64,000 nt of DNA from Actinoplanes sp040639655 (GCF_040639655.1 NZ_JBFAAI010000015.1:62001-126000), one strand, 5' to 3'. Positions 54,160-62,778 are shown, counted from the stretch's first letter. The notes: a model not told the origin generated them from the letters alone. A program made the numbers and translations.

Positions 54160-54849
54160 TCAAGCGCCGGCCTCGCTGCGCAGCGAGGTCGCGGTTATCA
54201 GAAGTTCCGCGGCGTCCCTGTCGCCGACGACCGAGATCGCGGGCAACCGCGCGAGGGGGGTGCCGCCGATGATGCAGGCTTTCCAGTCCCGGGTGGAAGC
54301 AGCAACGGCCGCGTCGGTGATGCCCGGTTCGTCCACCCGGTCGATCGTGGTGGCGTCAGCCGTCATGACGGCGTGGTAGTGCACGGGCGAGAGGCTTTCC
54401 TGGCGGGAGTCCGTCAGCGCCAGCGACACCGTCCGGGGGCCGGGATGGTGGTGGGCAGGGCGGGCATGGGTGCGCATGGCTAGGACCAGCGTGTCCGGGC
54501 TCATGTCGGCGTCGAAGGGCATCGAAGGTGATTGCACGGCCCATGCCGACAGGGTCGAGTTGACGGCCTCGAGTTGACGGCCCCAGTCGGTGAGTTCGTA
54601 GACGTCGACCCGGCCCGGTCCGGGTAGACGACGTTGCACGGCGATCCCGTACGTGGTCAGCTCCTGGAGCCTTCGGGTGAGAATGGCCGGCCCGATCCCG
54701 AGTACGTCGCGCTGCAGGTCGGCGAAGCGCTTCGGTCCTAGCAGCAGCTCGCGCACCACGATCATCGTCCACCGCTCGCCGATGAGGTCCAGTGCGTGCG
54801 CAGCCGCGCAGCCGTCGTTGTAAGAGCCATAGCTCCGCCGGGACACCAT
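54160..54849 (-). CDS. HxlR-family regulator with SCP2-like C-terminal domain
   Basis: 229 residues from ATG 54849. Winged helix about 10-100 (DLIGERWTMIVVRELLLGPKRFADLQ, GIGPAILTRRLQEL) and a C-terminal sterol-carrier-like domain about 120-229. This two-domain form is a known HxlR subgroup. It is divergent from the DinB enzyme at 54953, with a short inverted repeat just upstream, and probably controls it. Confidence 0.85.
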   Translation of the reverse strand: MVSRRSYGSYNDGCAAAHALDLIGERWTMIVVRELLLGPKRFADLQRDVLGIGPAILTRRLQELTTYGIAVQRRLPGPGRVDVYELTDWGRQLEAVNSTLSAWAVQSPSMPFDADMSPDTLVLAMRTHARPAHHHPGPRTVSLALTDSRQESLSPVHYHAVMTADATTIDRVDEPGITDAAVAASTRDWKACIIGGTPLARLPAISVVGDRDAAELLITATSLRSEAGA

Positions 54850-54861
54850 CCGCCCATGGTA

Positions 54862-54876
54862 CTACTGTTAAAGTAG
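54862..54876. promoter_or_regulatory. Inverted repeat CTACT-GTTAA-AGTAG
   Basis: A perfect 5-5-5 dyad in the 103-bp divergent region, 13 bp from the HxlR start and about 77 bp from the DinB start. It is AT-rich compared with its surroundings and is a likely HxlR operator. Confidence 0.5.
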
Positions 54877-54952
54877 CGCCCACTATTGATCTGGTAGCAC
54901 GGTCCCGGTGATCGCTGCCGACCGGCGACCCGCAACCGAAAGGATGCGTGCC

Positions 54953-55591
54953 ATGACCCACGCGACCGGCACCGGGCTCTGGGACTTCATCCGCGCCGCG
55001 CGCCGATCCCTGGCAGACGACCTGTCCGGCCTCGACCCCGCGGGATGGCACCAACCGACCTTGTGCACCGGCTGGGACGTGGAACACGTCGTCGCCCACC
55101 TGACCGCCGCCGCCACGATCGGCCGGTGGCGATGGATCCGCAGTATCCTGCTCGCCGGTTTCAGGCCCGCCGTGCACAACGAACGCCGCCTGCGCGAGCA
55201 TCTCGGGTCCACTCCCGCAGAGACACTCCGCCGATTCGAGGCCATCGTCGACGCGACGGTCGCCCCCTCCGGGGACACGGCCGCATACCTGGGCGAGGTA
55301 CTCGTCCACAGCCAGGACATCCGGCACCCCTTGGGCATCGGCACGGAACCGGACGTCCGGGCGCTCACCGCAGTGGCCGACTTCTACGCCCGGCGCGACT
55401 TCGCCGTCCCCAGCAAGACTCTCGCGTCAGGGCTGCGACTGACAGCAACAGACGGCCCGTTCACGGCGGGAGAGGGCGCAACAGTTTCCGGAACGACCCT
55501 GGCACTGGTGATGACGATGGCCGGTCGGCGCGCATACATCGAGCACCTGGAGGGCGAGGGCCGCGACATGATCATCGACCGGCTCGGATAG
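54953..55591 (+). CDS. Maleylpyruvate isomerase-family (mycothiol-dependent, DinB-like) enzyme
   Basis: 212 residues from ATG 54953 (AAAGGA 8 nt upstream). DinB four-helix fold with DLSGLDPAGWHQPTLCTGWDVEHVVAHLT near the N-terminus and the second metal-ligand region HSQDIRHPLG. Members use mycothiol, the actinobacterial thiol, to isomerise or conjugate small molecules. Probably detoxification, regulated by the divergent HxlR protein. Confidence 0.85.
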   Translation: MTHATGTGLWDFIRAARRSLADDLSGLDPAGWHQPTLCTGWDVEHVVAHLTAAATIGRWRWIRSILLAGFRPAVHNERRLREHLGSTPAETLRRFEAIVDATVAPSGDTAAYLGEVLVHSQDIRHPLGIGTEPDVRALTAVADFYARRDFAVPSKTLASGLRLTATDGPFTAGEGATVSGTTLALVMTMAGRRAYIEHLEGEGRDMIIDRLG

Positions 55592-55651
55592 CGGGCGGCG
55601 CTGTCCAACGCAATGCTGCCGCCTCGGGCCATCGGCAAGGTCCCGCATCGG

Positions 55652-56332
55652 TCAGAGGGAGCGCGCTTCACGGCTTTGCGGTCGCGGCAGGGGAAAGAGG
55701 GTGCTCAGTCTGCGGAGGGCTTCGCTGTCGCCGGTCGCGGAAGCAGCGCCGTTCTCGATCGCCTGAGCGAGGGTGAGTTCGTGGCCGGTGATGCGGAGGA
55801 ACGCGTCGTTGCTGATCGTGATGGTTGCGTCCGGGCGCTGGGCGGGTCCGTGCACCGTCTCGATCGTTCGGTCGTCGACGCGCGCATGGAAGGGTTCGTC
55901 GCCGACGCGGAACTCGTACACCGCGCGGAGCCCGGCGGCGGCCTCGGCGTCGAAGCAGGCCCGCAGGCCCAGTAACGCCCAGCCGGGGTGGAACGTCTCG
56001 GTCTCGCGCCGCTCCCCCATCGCCCATTTCAGGCCCCACCGGGCTAGCGACAGGATTGCCGGGCTGAGTTCCTCGCCGGCTTCGGTGAGGGCGTACGCCG
56101 GTGTGCGAGCCGGTGGCGGCAGGGTGACCCGGCGTGCGAGCCCCTCGTGTTCCAGGTGTTTGAGCCGGGCGGCGAGCAGTCCGGTGCCGAGACCGCGCAG
56201 GCTGGCCTGTAGATCGCCGAACCGTTTGGGGCCGGTCAGCAGCTCGCGGATCAGCAGCAGGGTCCAGCGTTCGCCGACGAGATCGAGGGTGCGCGCGGTC
56301 GCGCAGTACTGGTTGTATGTTCGCTGCTCCAC
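55652..56332 (-). CDS. HxlR-family regulator with SCP2-like C-terminal domain
   Basis: 226 residues from GTG 56332. Winged helix about 8-95 (DLVGERWTLLLIRELLTGPKRFGDLQ) and an SCP2-like domain about 120-220 (HARVDDRTIETVHGP, DATITISNDAFLRI). Same architecture as the protein at 54160-54849; the two may be old paralogues. It lies 9 bp after the alpha/beta-hydrolase gene on the same strand and is probably co-transcribed with it. Confidence 0.85.
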   Translation of the reverse strand: MEQRTYNQYCATARTLDLVGERWTLLLIRELLTGPKRFGDLQASLRGLGTGLLAARLKHLEHEGLARRVTLPPPARTPAYALTEAGEELSPAILSLARWGLKWAMGERRETETFHPGWALLGLRACFDAEAAAGLRAVYEFRVGDEPFHARVDDRTIETVHGPAQRPDATITISNDAFLRITGHELTLAQAIENGAASATGDSEALRRLSTLFPLPRPQSREARSL

Positions 56333-56341
56333 TTCATTACT

Positions 56342-57037
56342 TTAGACTTCGCGCTTCTCGTTTCCGGAGCGGTGAGCTCGGAGGAGCATCCGGGCCAGGT
56401 GGTCCGGATGGGTGAGCATCACGTCGTGCGGTCCGTCCAGCGCGAGCGTTCGATAGCCCAGGTCCGCGCCGAATCGGTCGAACGGATAGGACTGCGGCCG
56501 GCAGTGGATGGCGGTTCCGGTGATCCGGTCGACGGCTCCGGTCAGACGAGTCGGCTCGGTGAACGTGCGCAGCGGCTGCGAGACCATGCGCTCGGTCAGC
56601 AGAGCTGCGGTGTCCGGGTCGTGGATGCCGAACGCGGCCGGCGGTGGGGCCGGTATCCGATGGCCGCCGCCGAATGTCTCGGCGGCGGTGCGGACCGCGT
56701 CGACGAAGGACTCGGGGGCCAGGCTGAACATGCTGGAGCCGTCGGGACCCGCCCATCCGTCCACGAGGACGATGTGGCCGACGGCGCCGGGTCGCGCGTC
56801 GGCCGCCTCACGGACGACCAGGCCCGCGTAACTGTGGCCCACCAGCACGACGTCGCCCTCCGCGACGCTGTCGAGAACGGCGATGACCGTTCGGGCGTGA
56901 TCGTGGAGCCCCTGATCGCCGGCGGCACGGAGATCGGGAGTGAGGGTGCGAGCTCCGGCGGCCTGCAGCACCTTTTCGACGTGGCTCCACGCCCACGGAC
57001 CGTGCCAGGCGCCGTGGACCAGGACGAAGGTGGTCAT
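56342..57037 (-). CDS. Alpha/beta-hydrolase
   Basis: 231 residues from ATG 57037 (AGGAG 8 nt upstream; the longer frame start is less likely). LVHGAWHGPWAWSHV oxyanion region, nucleophile Ser in VGHSYAGLV and His in the GPHDVMLTHPDHLA end segment. This matches the plant-esterase-like (methylesterase/EstC) subgroup common in actinomycetes. Co-directional with the HxlR gene downstream and divergent from the Ohr gene. Confidence 0.85.
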   Translation of the reverse strand: MTTFVLVHGAWHGPWAWSHVEKVLQAAGARTLTPDLRAAGDQGLHDHARTVIAVLDSVAEGDVVLVGHSYAGLVVREAADARPGAVGHIVLVDGWAGPDGSSMFSLAPESFVDAVRTAAETFGGGHRIPAPPPAAFGIHDPDTAALLTERMVSQPLRTFTEPTRLTGAVDRITGTAIHCRPQSYPFDRFGADLGYRTLALDGPHDVMLTHPDHLARMLLRAHRSGNEKREV

Positions 57038-57097
57038 CCGGATCTCTCCTTGCTTCGCCATCGCCTCTCCCGTCATCACCGCTGAGCCTAGCCGTTG

Positions 57098-57115
57098 ACT
57101 TCTGGATTTTGAAGT
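57098..57115. promoter_or_regulatory. Inverted repeat ACTTC-N8-GAAGT
   Basis: A 5-bp dyad in the 118-bp divergent region between the hydrolase and the Ohr gene. A partial copy (direct ACTTC repeats) lies at 56331-56349 before the HxlR gene. A plausible operator for the HxlR protein encoded downstream of the hydrolase. Confidence 0.4.
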
Positions 57116-57155
57116 GCGAGGTTCAGATATCGGTAATTACGAACAAGAGTTGAGG

Positions 57156-57584
57156 ATGACTACACCGCTGTACACGGCCCGGGCGCACGTCGCCGGAGGC
57201 AGGAACGGGCGCGGGCGCACCGCGGACGGACAGTTGACCCTGGATTTGCGGCACCCCAAGGAGTTGGGCGGCGACGGTACGGGCGTCAACCCCGAGCAGC
57301 TCTTCGCGGTCGGCTACGCCGCGTGCTTCGGCGCGACGCTCGCTCTGGTCGGTCAGAGCGGCCATCTCCGAGCGGACGACGCGGAAATCGACGCGTCCGT
57401 CTCGTTGATCCCCGGCGACGGCGGCCGTTTGCGGCTCGAGGTCGAGTTGGACATCGGGTTGCCGTCCGTCACCGATGAGCAGGCAGTGGCTCTGACCCGG
57501 GCGGCCGAGCAGGTCTGCCCGTACTCCAATGCCACCCGCGGCAACATCGACGTGGCGTTGACGGTCAACGGCACACGGCTGTGA
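57156..57584 (+). CDS. Organic hydroperoxide resistance protein (Ohr/OsmC family)
   Basis: 142 residues from ATG 57156. The two redox cysteines of Ohr are in place: C57 (YAACFGATL) and C121 (VCPYSNATRGN). It reduces organic hydroperoxides via a dithiol mechanism. The usual OhrR gene is absent; the nearby HxlR regulator and the dyad upstream may take its place. A hairpin terminator follows. Confidence 0.9.
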   Translation: MTTPLYTARAHVAGGRNGRGRTADGQLTLDLRHPKELGGDGTGVNPEQLFAVGYAACFGATLALVGQSGHLRADDAEIDASVSLIPGDGGRLRLEVELDIGLPSVTDEQAVALTRAAEQVCPYSNATRGNIDVALTVNGTRL

Positions 57585-57591
57585 CACCGGA

Positions 57592-57620
57592 CCCGCTCCC
57601 CTGCCACCCAGGGGAGCGGG
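57592..57620 (+). terminator. Hairpin terminator after the Ohr gene
   Basis: A perfect 12-bp stem (57592-57603 and 57609-57620) with a 5-nt loop, 8 nt after the Ohr stop codon. Confidence 0.8.
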
Positions 57621-57638
57621 CTGCGTGCGGGTGATGTC

Positions 57639-57910
57639 TTATCCGCAGTCGAATTGATAGTCGAATGGTCGAGTCGGGCACTTGGTGCAGACGAACAGGT
57701 AGATCCCGCCGGCATCGCCGAGCATCAGGCCGGCTCGCACCGAGGCGGGCGGGCCGACGCCACCGCACCTGCGGCCGCGGCGCGGCGAACGGTTCATGAT
57801 CGAACGGGCGCCACAGCACCTGCAGCACATCCATGCCGTCCGGGAACGGCAGCTCGGGAAGGAAACTCCCGCGGCACGTTGACAGGTCCGGGCAGTGTGG
57901 TGTGCACGCC
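57639..57910 (-). pseudogene. Frameshifted DUF1963-like gene remnant
   Basis: One frame reads PHCPDLSTCRGSFLPELPFP to RPQVRW (about 57910-57757), and another continues with GLMLGDAGGIYLFVCTKCPT to a stop at 57639. Both halves match the end of YwqG/DUF1963-like proteins, so a frameshift around 57745-57760 has split the gene. The N-terminal part is missing. The rest of 57585-57979 holds only the terminator. Confidence 0.5.
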
Positions 57911-57979
57911 CGCGATCCTAGACATCGGTCACCGCCACTTCCGGCCGCGAACGGGTAGCCGATCTCATACCTACCGCAC

Positions 57980-58396
57980 CTATGCCTGGAGCGGATGCCA
58001 CTCGCCGAGCTCGCCGGCCCGTCCAGTACGGAGATAGGCCTGCACCAGGGCCCATGCGCGGTGGACATCCATGACGACGTCGCCGGTGAACCGTGCCAGT
58101 TCGTCTATCACCGGCACCTGGACGTATGCCTCGTGCGGCACGGTGCCGTCCCCGGCGAGCAGAAAGGACTGGGCGTACGGGTCAACGACGAGCATATGAA
58201 CAACCGCGTACTCCCCGCGGAAACCGATAGTCAACTGCGGCGACTCGACGTTCCCATGCTTGACTTCGATGTAGCCACGGATGCGGCGGCGGCGCAGCTG
58301 GCGGAAGTGATGGTCCAGCTCCGCCGGGCCGGAACGTACCGGTGCCGGGCGGAATCGGCGCGACCTCAGCTCCGTCGCGGACCAGACGACATCCAT
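57980..58396 (-). CDS. Imm1-family immunity-type protein
   Basis: 138 residues from ATG 58396. The middle and end (LTIGFRGEYAVVHMLV, FLLAGDG, VPVIDELARFTGDVVMDV, RTGRAGELGEW) match Imm1-type proteins that protect against polymorphic toxins. No toxin or secretion gene is adjacent. No SD is visible, so expression is uncertain. Confidence 0.65.
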   Translation of the reverse strand: MDVVWSATELRSRRFRPAPVRSGPAELDHHFRQLRRRRIRGYIEVKHGNVESPQLTIGFRGEYAVVHMLVVDPYAQSFLLAGDGTVPHEAYVQVPVIDELARFTGDVVMDVHRAWALVQAYLRTGRAGELGEWHPLQA

Positions 58397-58561
58397 CGCC
58401 GGAGTGTAGAGGTCCGCACTCTGACGTCACCGCCAGCAGGTGTTCGCGTGACAGAGCGCCGGGCACGGCCGACCGTCAAGCCACCGGACATGACGGCCTC
58501 GCTGAAGGCGCGACTTCTCGGCAGCAGTCGAGGGCGTCGGCGCGGCTGATTCAATGGTCAC

Positions 58562-59359
58562 GTGAGTCGCGTGGAGGTTCGTTGTGCCGACATCACCCTG
58601 TCCTGCGTCGACAGCGGATCGGGTCACCCGGTGGTCCTGCTCCATGGCCTGGCCGGGAGCGCACAAGAAATGCTGCCTATCGCGGAATCTCTCCTCCAGC
58701 GCGGCTGTCGCTTCATCGCGGTGGATCAGCGTGGTCATGGCTTCTCCACTCGCCGCCCGCGAGACCTGTCACGCGAGGCGTACGTCCGCGACGTGGTGGC
58801 CGTGGTCGAGGAACTCGCCGCCGGCGGTCCGGTGTCGCTGGTGGGCCAGTCGATGGGCGGGCACACGGCGATGCTGGTGGCGGCTCGGCATCCCGCCCTG
58901 GTGCGCCGGCTGGTGATGCTGGAAGCGGGTGTCGGCGGTGGTGACGACGCCGCGAGCTACCCGGCCGAACTCGGTGACTGGTTCAGGTCGTGGCCGGTTC
59001 CGTTCGCGAATGCCGCGGCGGCAGCCGAGTTCCTCGGCTCAGCCCCGATCGCCCGATCCTGGGTCCGTGACTTGGAAGATCGCCCCGACGGGCTGTGGCC
59101 GCGCTTCGAACCAGACGTCATGCAAGCAGCGATCACCGCCGTGGCGGAACGATCGCGGTGGGAGGAGTGGCAAGCAGTCGAGGCTCCCACCATGCTCGTC
59201 CGCGGCGGGAACGGCACCCTGCCGGCGGCCGAGGTCCGGCAGATGCTGGCGTTACGCCCCGACGTTCGGCATGTCGTCATTCCGGATGCCGGCCATGACG
59301 TACACCTGGAGCAACACGACGCGTCGGTACAGGTTCTGTTGGAGTTCCTCGACTGCTGA
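58562..59359 (+). CDS. Alpha/beta-hydrolase
   Basis: 265 residues from GTG 58562. HGLAGS oxyanion loop, nucleophile Ser in VGQSMGGHTA, acid region and His in PDAGHDVHLEQHD. A typical lid of helices spans about 130-195. Substrate is unknown. A stand-alone gene, divergent from the Imm1 gene. Confidence 0.85.
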   Translation: MSRVEVRCADITLSCVDSGSGHPVVLLHGLAGSAQEMLPIAESLLQRGCRFIAVDQRGHGFSTRRPRDLSREAYVRDVVAVVEELAAGGPVSLVGQSMGGHTAMLVAARHPALVRRLVMLEAGVGGGDDAASYPAELGDWFRSWPVPFANAAAAAEFLGSAPIARSWVRDLEDRPDGLWPRFEPDVMQAAITAVAERSRWEEWQAVEAPTMLVRGGNGTLPAAEVRQMLALRPDVRHVVIPDAGHDVHLEQHDASVQVLLEFLDC

Positions 59360-59403
59360 CGAACCCCGGAGACGCCACTTCAGCGCCTCGGCCCGGGCCG
59401 CTG

Positions 59404-59607
59404 CTACGCGGCGGCCGGACCGCACCCCGGACAGGATGCGCCGCCGCCTCCGAAGACGACCGCGGCGCCCGTCTCGGCGGCGATCCGGTCGGCCAGGGCG
59501 GTTGAGAACACCTCGGGCACCCGTGTCGACCAGCCCCGGCCACAGCTCCTCGCTCTGCACCAGCAGACGATGCCCCGCCCAGCACGTTGTGCCGGGCCGG
59601 TGAGCAC
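59404..59607 (-). pseudogene. Possible frameshifted gene fragment
   Basis: Two minus-strand frames together look like protein: LVQSEELWPGLVDTGARGV in one and VFSTALADRIAAETGAAVVF in the next, the latter ending in a CPGCG motif at 59404. This suggests a short gene broken by a frameshift. No family recognised; low confidence. Confidence 0.25.
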
Positions 59608-59635
59608 CGGCCCGGCGCAGGCGCGTGCGGGTGGA

Positions 59636-60124
59636 TCAGGAAAGACGCCAGTTGTGGTACACCGAGCCGCTGCACGGAACGGTGTAGACGTCGCCCAGTG
59701 ATCCGTTGCCGCGGTTACTGCTCAGGCACCAGCCGGTCTCGTTGCTGATGATCTGGAAGTAGCCGCCGGGGACGGTGCCCGTGACACGCCGCCATTTGTG
59801 GTATGGGGAGCCGGTGCAGGCGGTGGTGAAGACCTTCCCTGAACTGCCGGTACCCCAGTTGCTGCTCAGGCACCAGCGGCTCTCGTTGTTGTGGATGGTG
59901 CCGACACCGTCCTGGATGTACCACTCGTGGTATTCCGAGTCGCTCGGATGAGCGGTGTAGACCGGCCTCTGCGGTTTGTCGGCGTCGTTGGTGCTGAGTT
60001 CCCAGCCGGTGCCGACGTTGGTGATGGTGCGGATGATGTCGGCCTTGGCCGGTGATGGATCGATGAAGGTAAGGACACTGACGGCCAGGGCGAGCAGCGC
60101 CGTCAGAATGGCTGTCCGCTGCAT
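59636..60124 (-). CDS. Small secreted beta-trefoil (ricin-like) protein
   Basis: 162 residues from ATG 60124 (GAGG 8 nt upstream; ATG 60151 is an alternative). Signal peptide about 1-28, then an RICIN-type trefoil with two near-identical repeats (SRWCLSSNWGTGSSGKVFTT and TGWCLSSNRGNGSLGDVYTV), both ending in a YHxWR motif. Probably a secreted lectin. No enzyme domain is attached. Confidence 0.72.
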   Translation of the reverse strand: MQRTAILTALLALAVSVLTFIDPSPAKADIIRTITNVGTGWELSTNDADKPQRPVYTAHPSDSEYHEWYIQDGVGTIHNNESRWCLSSNWGTGSSGKVFTTACTGSPYHKWRRVTGTVPGGYFQIISNETGWCLSSNRGNGSLGDVYTVPCSGSVYHNWRLS

Positions 60125-60433
60125 GGCGGAAACCTCGAACGATCGTGACATCTGAGTACCCCCGTTGGTGATCAACGATGCTCGATGAGCCTCACGGGCG
60201 ATGCTTAATCAGGGGTGAACACAGTAAACCGCCCGAACGATCGGATGGCAGCCATTCAGTCCCTTGTGGATAACTACGGTGGCCGGATTCGGTTGCGTCC
60301 TCCAGTCGTGTGCCGCCGTCGAGGCGGCTGACGCCGGACGTGATACGCCGCGCCGCCTGTTGGCCGTACCCGCCGAGCCGGCGGTGACGGGCGCAGGCTC
60401 GGAACAGATGTCTCTGCCGGCCGGTCAAGGAAC

Positions 60434-60545
60434 CGCTCGCGTAAAGGTGCCACCATTCGGGCCATCGCCGGCGAACTCAGCCTGTCCAGGCGGAACTCCG
60501 CGAGCGCGGATACCGCGGCAGCACCTACCACGCCATCGGTCGCGG
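60434..60545 (+). pseudogene. ISL3/IS21-type transposase remnant
   Basis: In one frame RKGATIRAIAGELSLSR (60434-60492) resembles a transposase helix-turn-helix; in the next, ELRERGYRGSTYHAI (60493-60540) resembles the following ISL3-type segment. The two are joined by a deletion or frameshift. No flanking repeats found. The rest of 60152-60562 holds the promoter side of the trefoil gene and nothing else. Confidence 0.45.
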
Positions 60546-60562
60546 AGCGGGATCCGCCGAGG

Positions 60563-61576
60563 TCACGCCGCGGGCAGGCGGACCTCGAACTGGCAGCCGC
60601 GGCCGGTGTTGCGGACGCCGACCCGGCCGCCGTGTGCTTCGACGAGGCCTCGGACGATCGCCAGGCCCAGACCGCCGCCCGCGGAGCCGTTCGCTCCGGG
60701 TGTGCGGGCGCGTTCGCCGCGGAACGCGACGTCGAAGACACGGTCCAGGTCGTTCTCGGGGATGCCACCACAGGTGTCGGAGACGGCCAGCCACACATCG
60801 TCGTGCTCGTGGCCGGCGGTGATGTGCACGGTGCCGTCCTCGGGTGTGTACCGGACCGAGTTGATCAGCAGATTGCTGACGACGCGGGCCAGCTCGCGCT
60901 CGCCGGCCCGCACCACCGGCCAGCCGCTGTCGGCGGCCACCAGCTGGATGCGGCGGCTCGCGGCGAGCGGGGCGACGCCGGCGAGAGCGTCGGAGACGAT
61001 CTCCCGCAGCGGCACGGTGGTGGGTGCCAGCCGCAGCGCGCCGGCGTTGATCCGGGACAGTTCGAACAGGTCGTCTACGAGCTGGGTCATGCGGTCGGTC
61101 TCCACCCGGATCCGCCGGTGGTATTCGTCGACGGTGGCCGGGTCGCTGATGATGCGGTCCTCGAGGGCCTCGGCCATCGCCCGGAGCCCGGCCAGCGGGG
61201 TACGCAGGTCGTGTGACACCCAGGCGACGAGTTCCCGCCGTCCCGCCTCGAGCCGCCGCTCGCGGTCCCGGGCGGCCTGCGCCCAGACCGCGGAGGCGGC
61301 CAGCCGCCTGCCGAAGACCGCCCCGACGCCGAGGCTGATCAGCGCCGACGCGGTCACTGTGACGAGGACGACCCACAGGTCGTGCGGGGACAGGAACATC
61401 GCCTGGGCCACGGTGGCGACGCCGGCGACCACGGCGAGCACGGTGACGGCGAGCATCACCATCACGTGCACGAAGATCGACCGGCCACGCAGCAGGCGCA
61501 GCATCGCGGCACCGGACAGGCCGACGACGCCGCCGGCCGCGAGGGCGTACAGGCCGATGAGCAGTGTGTCGTTCAC
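60563..61576 (-). CDS. Sensor histidine kinase
   Basis: 337 residues from GTG 61576 (GAGGAAG upstream), overlapping the response-regulator stop as GTGA. Three or four spans lie in the first 90 residues with almost no extracellular loop, then H122 in VSHDLRTPLAG, and a HATPase domain with N-box (NLLINSVRYT), DTCGGIP and GGGLGLAIV. It senses something in or near the membrane and pairs with the regulator at 61573-62283. Confidence 0.9.
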   Translation of the reverse strand: MNDTLLIGLYALAAGGVVGLSGAAMLRLLRGRSIFVHVMVMLAVTVLAVVAGVATVAQAMFLSPHDLWVVLVTVTASALISLGVGAVFGRRLAASAVWAQAARDRERRLEAGRRELVAWVSHDLRTPLAGLRAMAEALEDRIISDPATVDEYHRRIRVETDRMTQLVDDLFELSRINAGALRLAPTTVPLREIVSDALAGVAPLAASRRIQLVAADSGWPVVRAGERELARVVSNLLINSVRYTPEDGTVHITAGHEHDDVWLAVSDTCGGIPENDLDRVFDVAFRGERARTPGANGSAGGGLGLAIVRGLVEAHGGRVGVRNTGRGCQFEVRLPAA

Positions 61577-62283
61577 CGGGGGGCTTCCTCGTCGAGCGGG
61601 TCGTAGCGATAGCCGACGCCCCAGATGGTCCGGATGCGGCGCGGCTCGGCGGGATTCTGTTCGATCTTCTCGCGCAGCCGGCGGACGTGGACGGTCACCG
61701 TGGACTGGTCGCCGAACTGCCACCCCCACACCTTTTCCAGCAGTTCGGTACGGGACCACGCGCGTCCCGGGTGCCGCATGAGGTGCACCAGCAGCTCGAA
61801 CTCGCGGACGGTCAGCGCCAGCGGTGCCCCGTTCAGCTGGGCGACGCGCCGGGCGATGTCGACGGCCAGTTCCGCGTCGACGAGCTTCACGGCGCCGGCC
61901 GGATCCGGGGTGTTCCCGGCGCTGCGGCGCAGCACCGAGCGGATCCGGAGCACCAGTTCCCGGGGCGAGAACGGCTTGGTCACGTAGTCGTCGGCGCCGA
62001 CCTCGAGCCCCAGGACCCGGTCGGCCTCCTCGCCGAGTGCGGTCAGCATGATGACCGGCAGGTCGGGCAGCTGCCGCCGGATCCGGCGGCAGACCTCGAG
62101 GCCGTCGATGCCGGGCATCATGAGGTCGAGCACGACGAGGTCGGGCCGCTGGGTGGCGATCGCCGCAAGTCCGTCGGCGCCGTCGGCGGCCAGCTCGACG
62201 TCGCAGCCGTCCTGCAGCAGGTAACGCCGGACGACGTCACTGACCGTGGGGTCGTCGTCGACCACCAGCACCCGAGGTCCCAT
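61573..62283 (-). CDS. OmpR-family response regulator
   Basis: 236 residues from ATG 62283. Receiver with D9-D11 pocket, phospho-acceptor D53 (VVLDLMMPG) and KPF lysine; winged-helix effector ending in GVGYRYDP. It overlaps the kinase gene by 4 nt. The frame stays open upstream into the membrane-protein gene, so a longer fused product is possible. Confidence 0.9.
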   Translation of the reverse strand: MGPRVLVVDDDPTVSDVVRRYLLQDGCDVELAADGADGLAAIATQRPDLVVLDLMMPGIDGLEVCRRIRRQLPDLPVIMLTALGEEADRVLGLEVGADDYVTKPFSPRELVLRIRSVLRRSAGNTPDPAGAVKLVDAELAVDIARRVAQLNGAPLALTVREFELLVHLMRHPGRAWSRTELLEKVWGWQFGDQSTVTVHVRRLREKIEQNPAEPRRIRTIWGVGYRYDPLDEEAPR

Positions 62284-62778
62284 TCCCGCCACGCTACCGA
62301 CCGCGTTCCGGCGAACCGTCCCCGCCGGGCCTTTCGGATTCCTTACGGCCGGGCCGCGGCCGCGACCGGTTCGTCCACGGCAGCCACCGGACCGGCGCGG
62401 CAGGCACATCAGCAGGGCCGTGCCGGTGATCAACAGCAGGACGACGATCAGATTCCGGCCGTACGGCAGCGGCAGCACCGAGGGATCGTCCGCGGACCGG
62501 CCGAAGCCGAGCACGAGCGGCGCGGCCACGAGGCTGATCGCGGCGGCACTGATGGCGGCGCCCCGCACCGCCGGCCGGTACCGGTCCGGGACGAACCGGC
62601 CGATCGCGGCTCCGGCCGTCAGCATCACGGCCATCCAGACGATGTCGTGACCGGCCACCACGCCCGCCAGGAAGATCAGCACCCCGGCCGGCGCCAGGCC
62701 CGGGTCGGTGAGGGCTCCGGCGACGGCGTACCCCATCAGCAGGACACCGGCGGCGATGAGGGCGATGCGGGTCCTCAT
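62284..62778 (-). CDS. Membrane protein reading in frame into the response regulator
   Basis: Starts at ATG 62778, overlapping the oxidoreductase stop as ATGA. About 130 residues with four hydrophobic spans, then an Arg/Gly/Pro-rich stretch of about 35 residues that looks like translated non-coding sequence, and no stop codon before the regulator's ATG at 62283. Either the stop was lost or a 401-residue membrane-tethered regulator is made. Confidence 0.6.
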
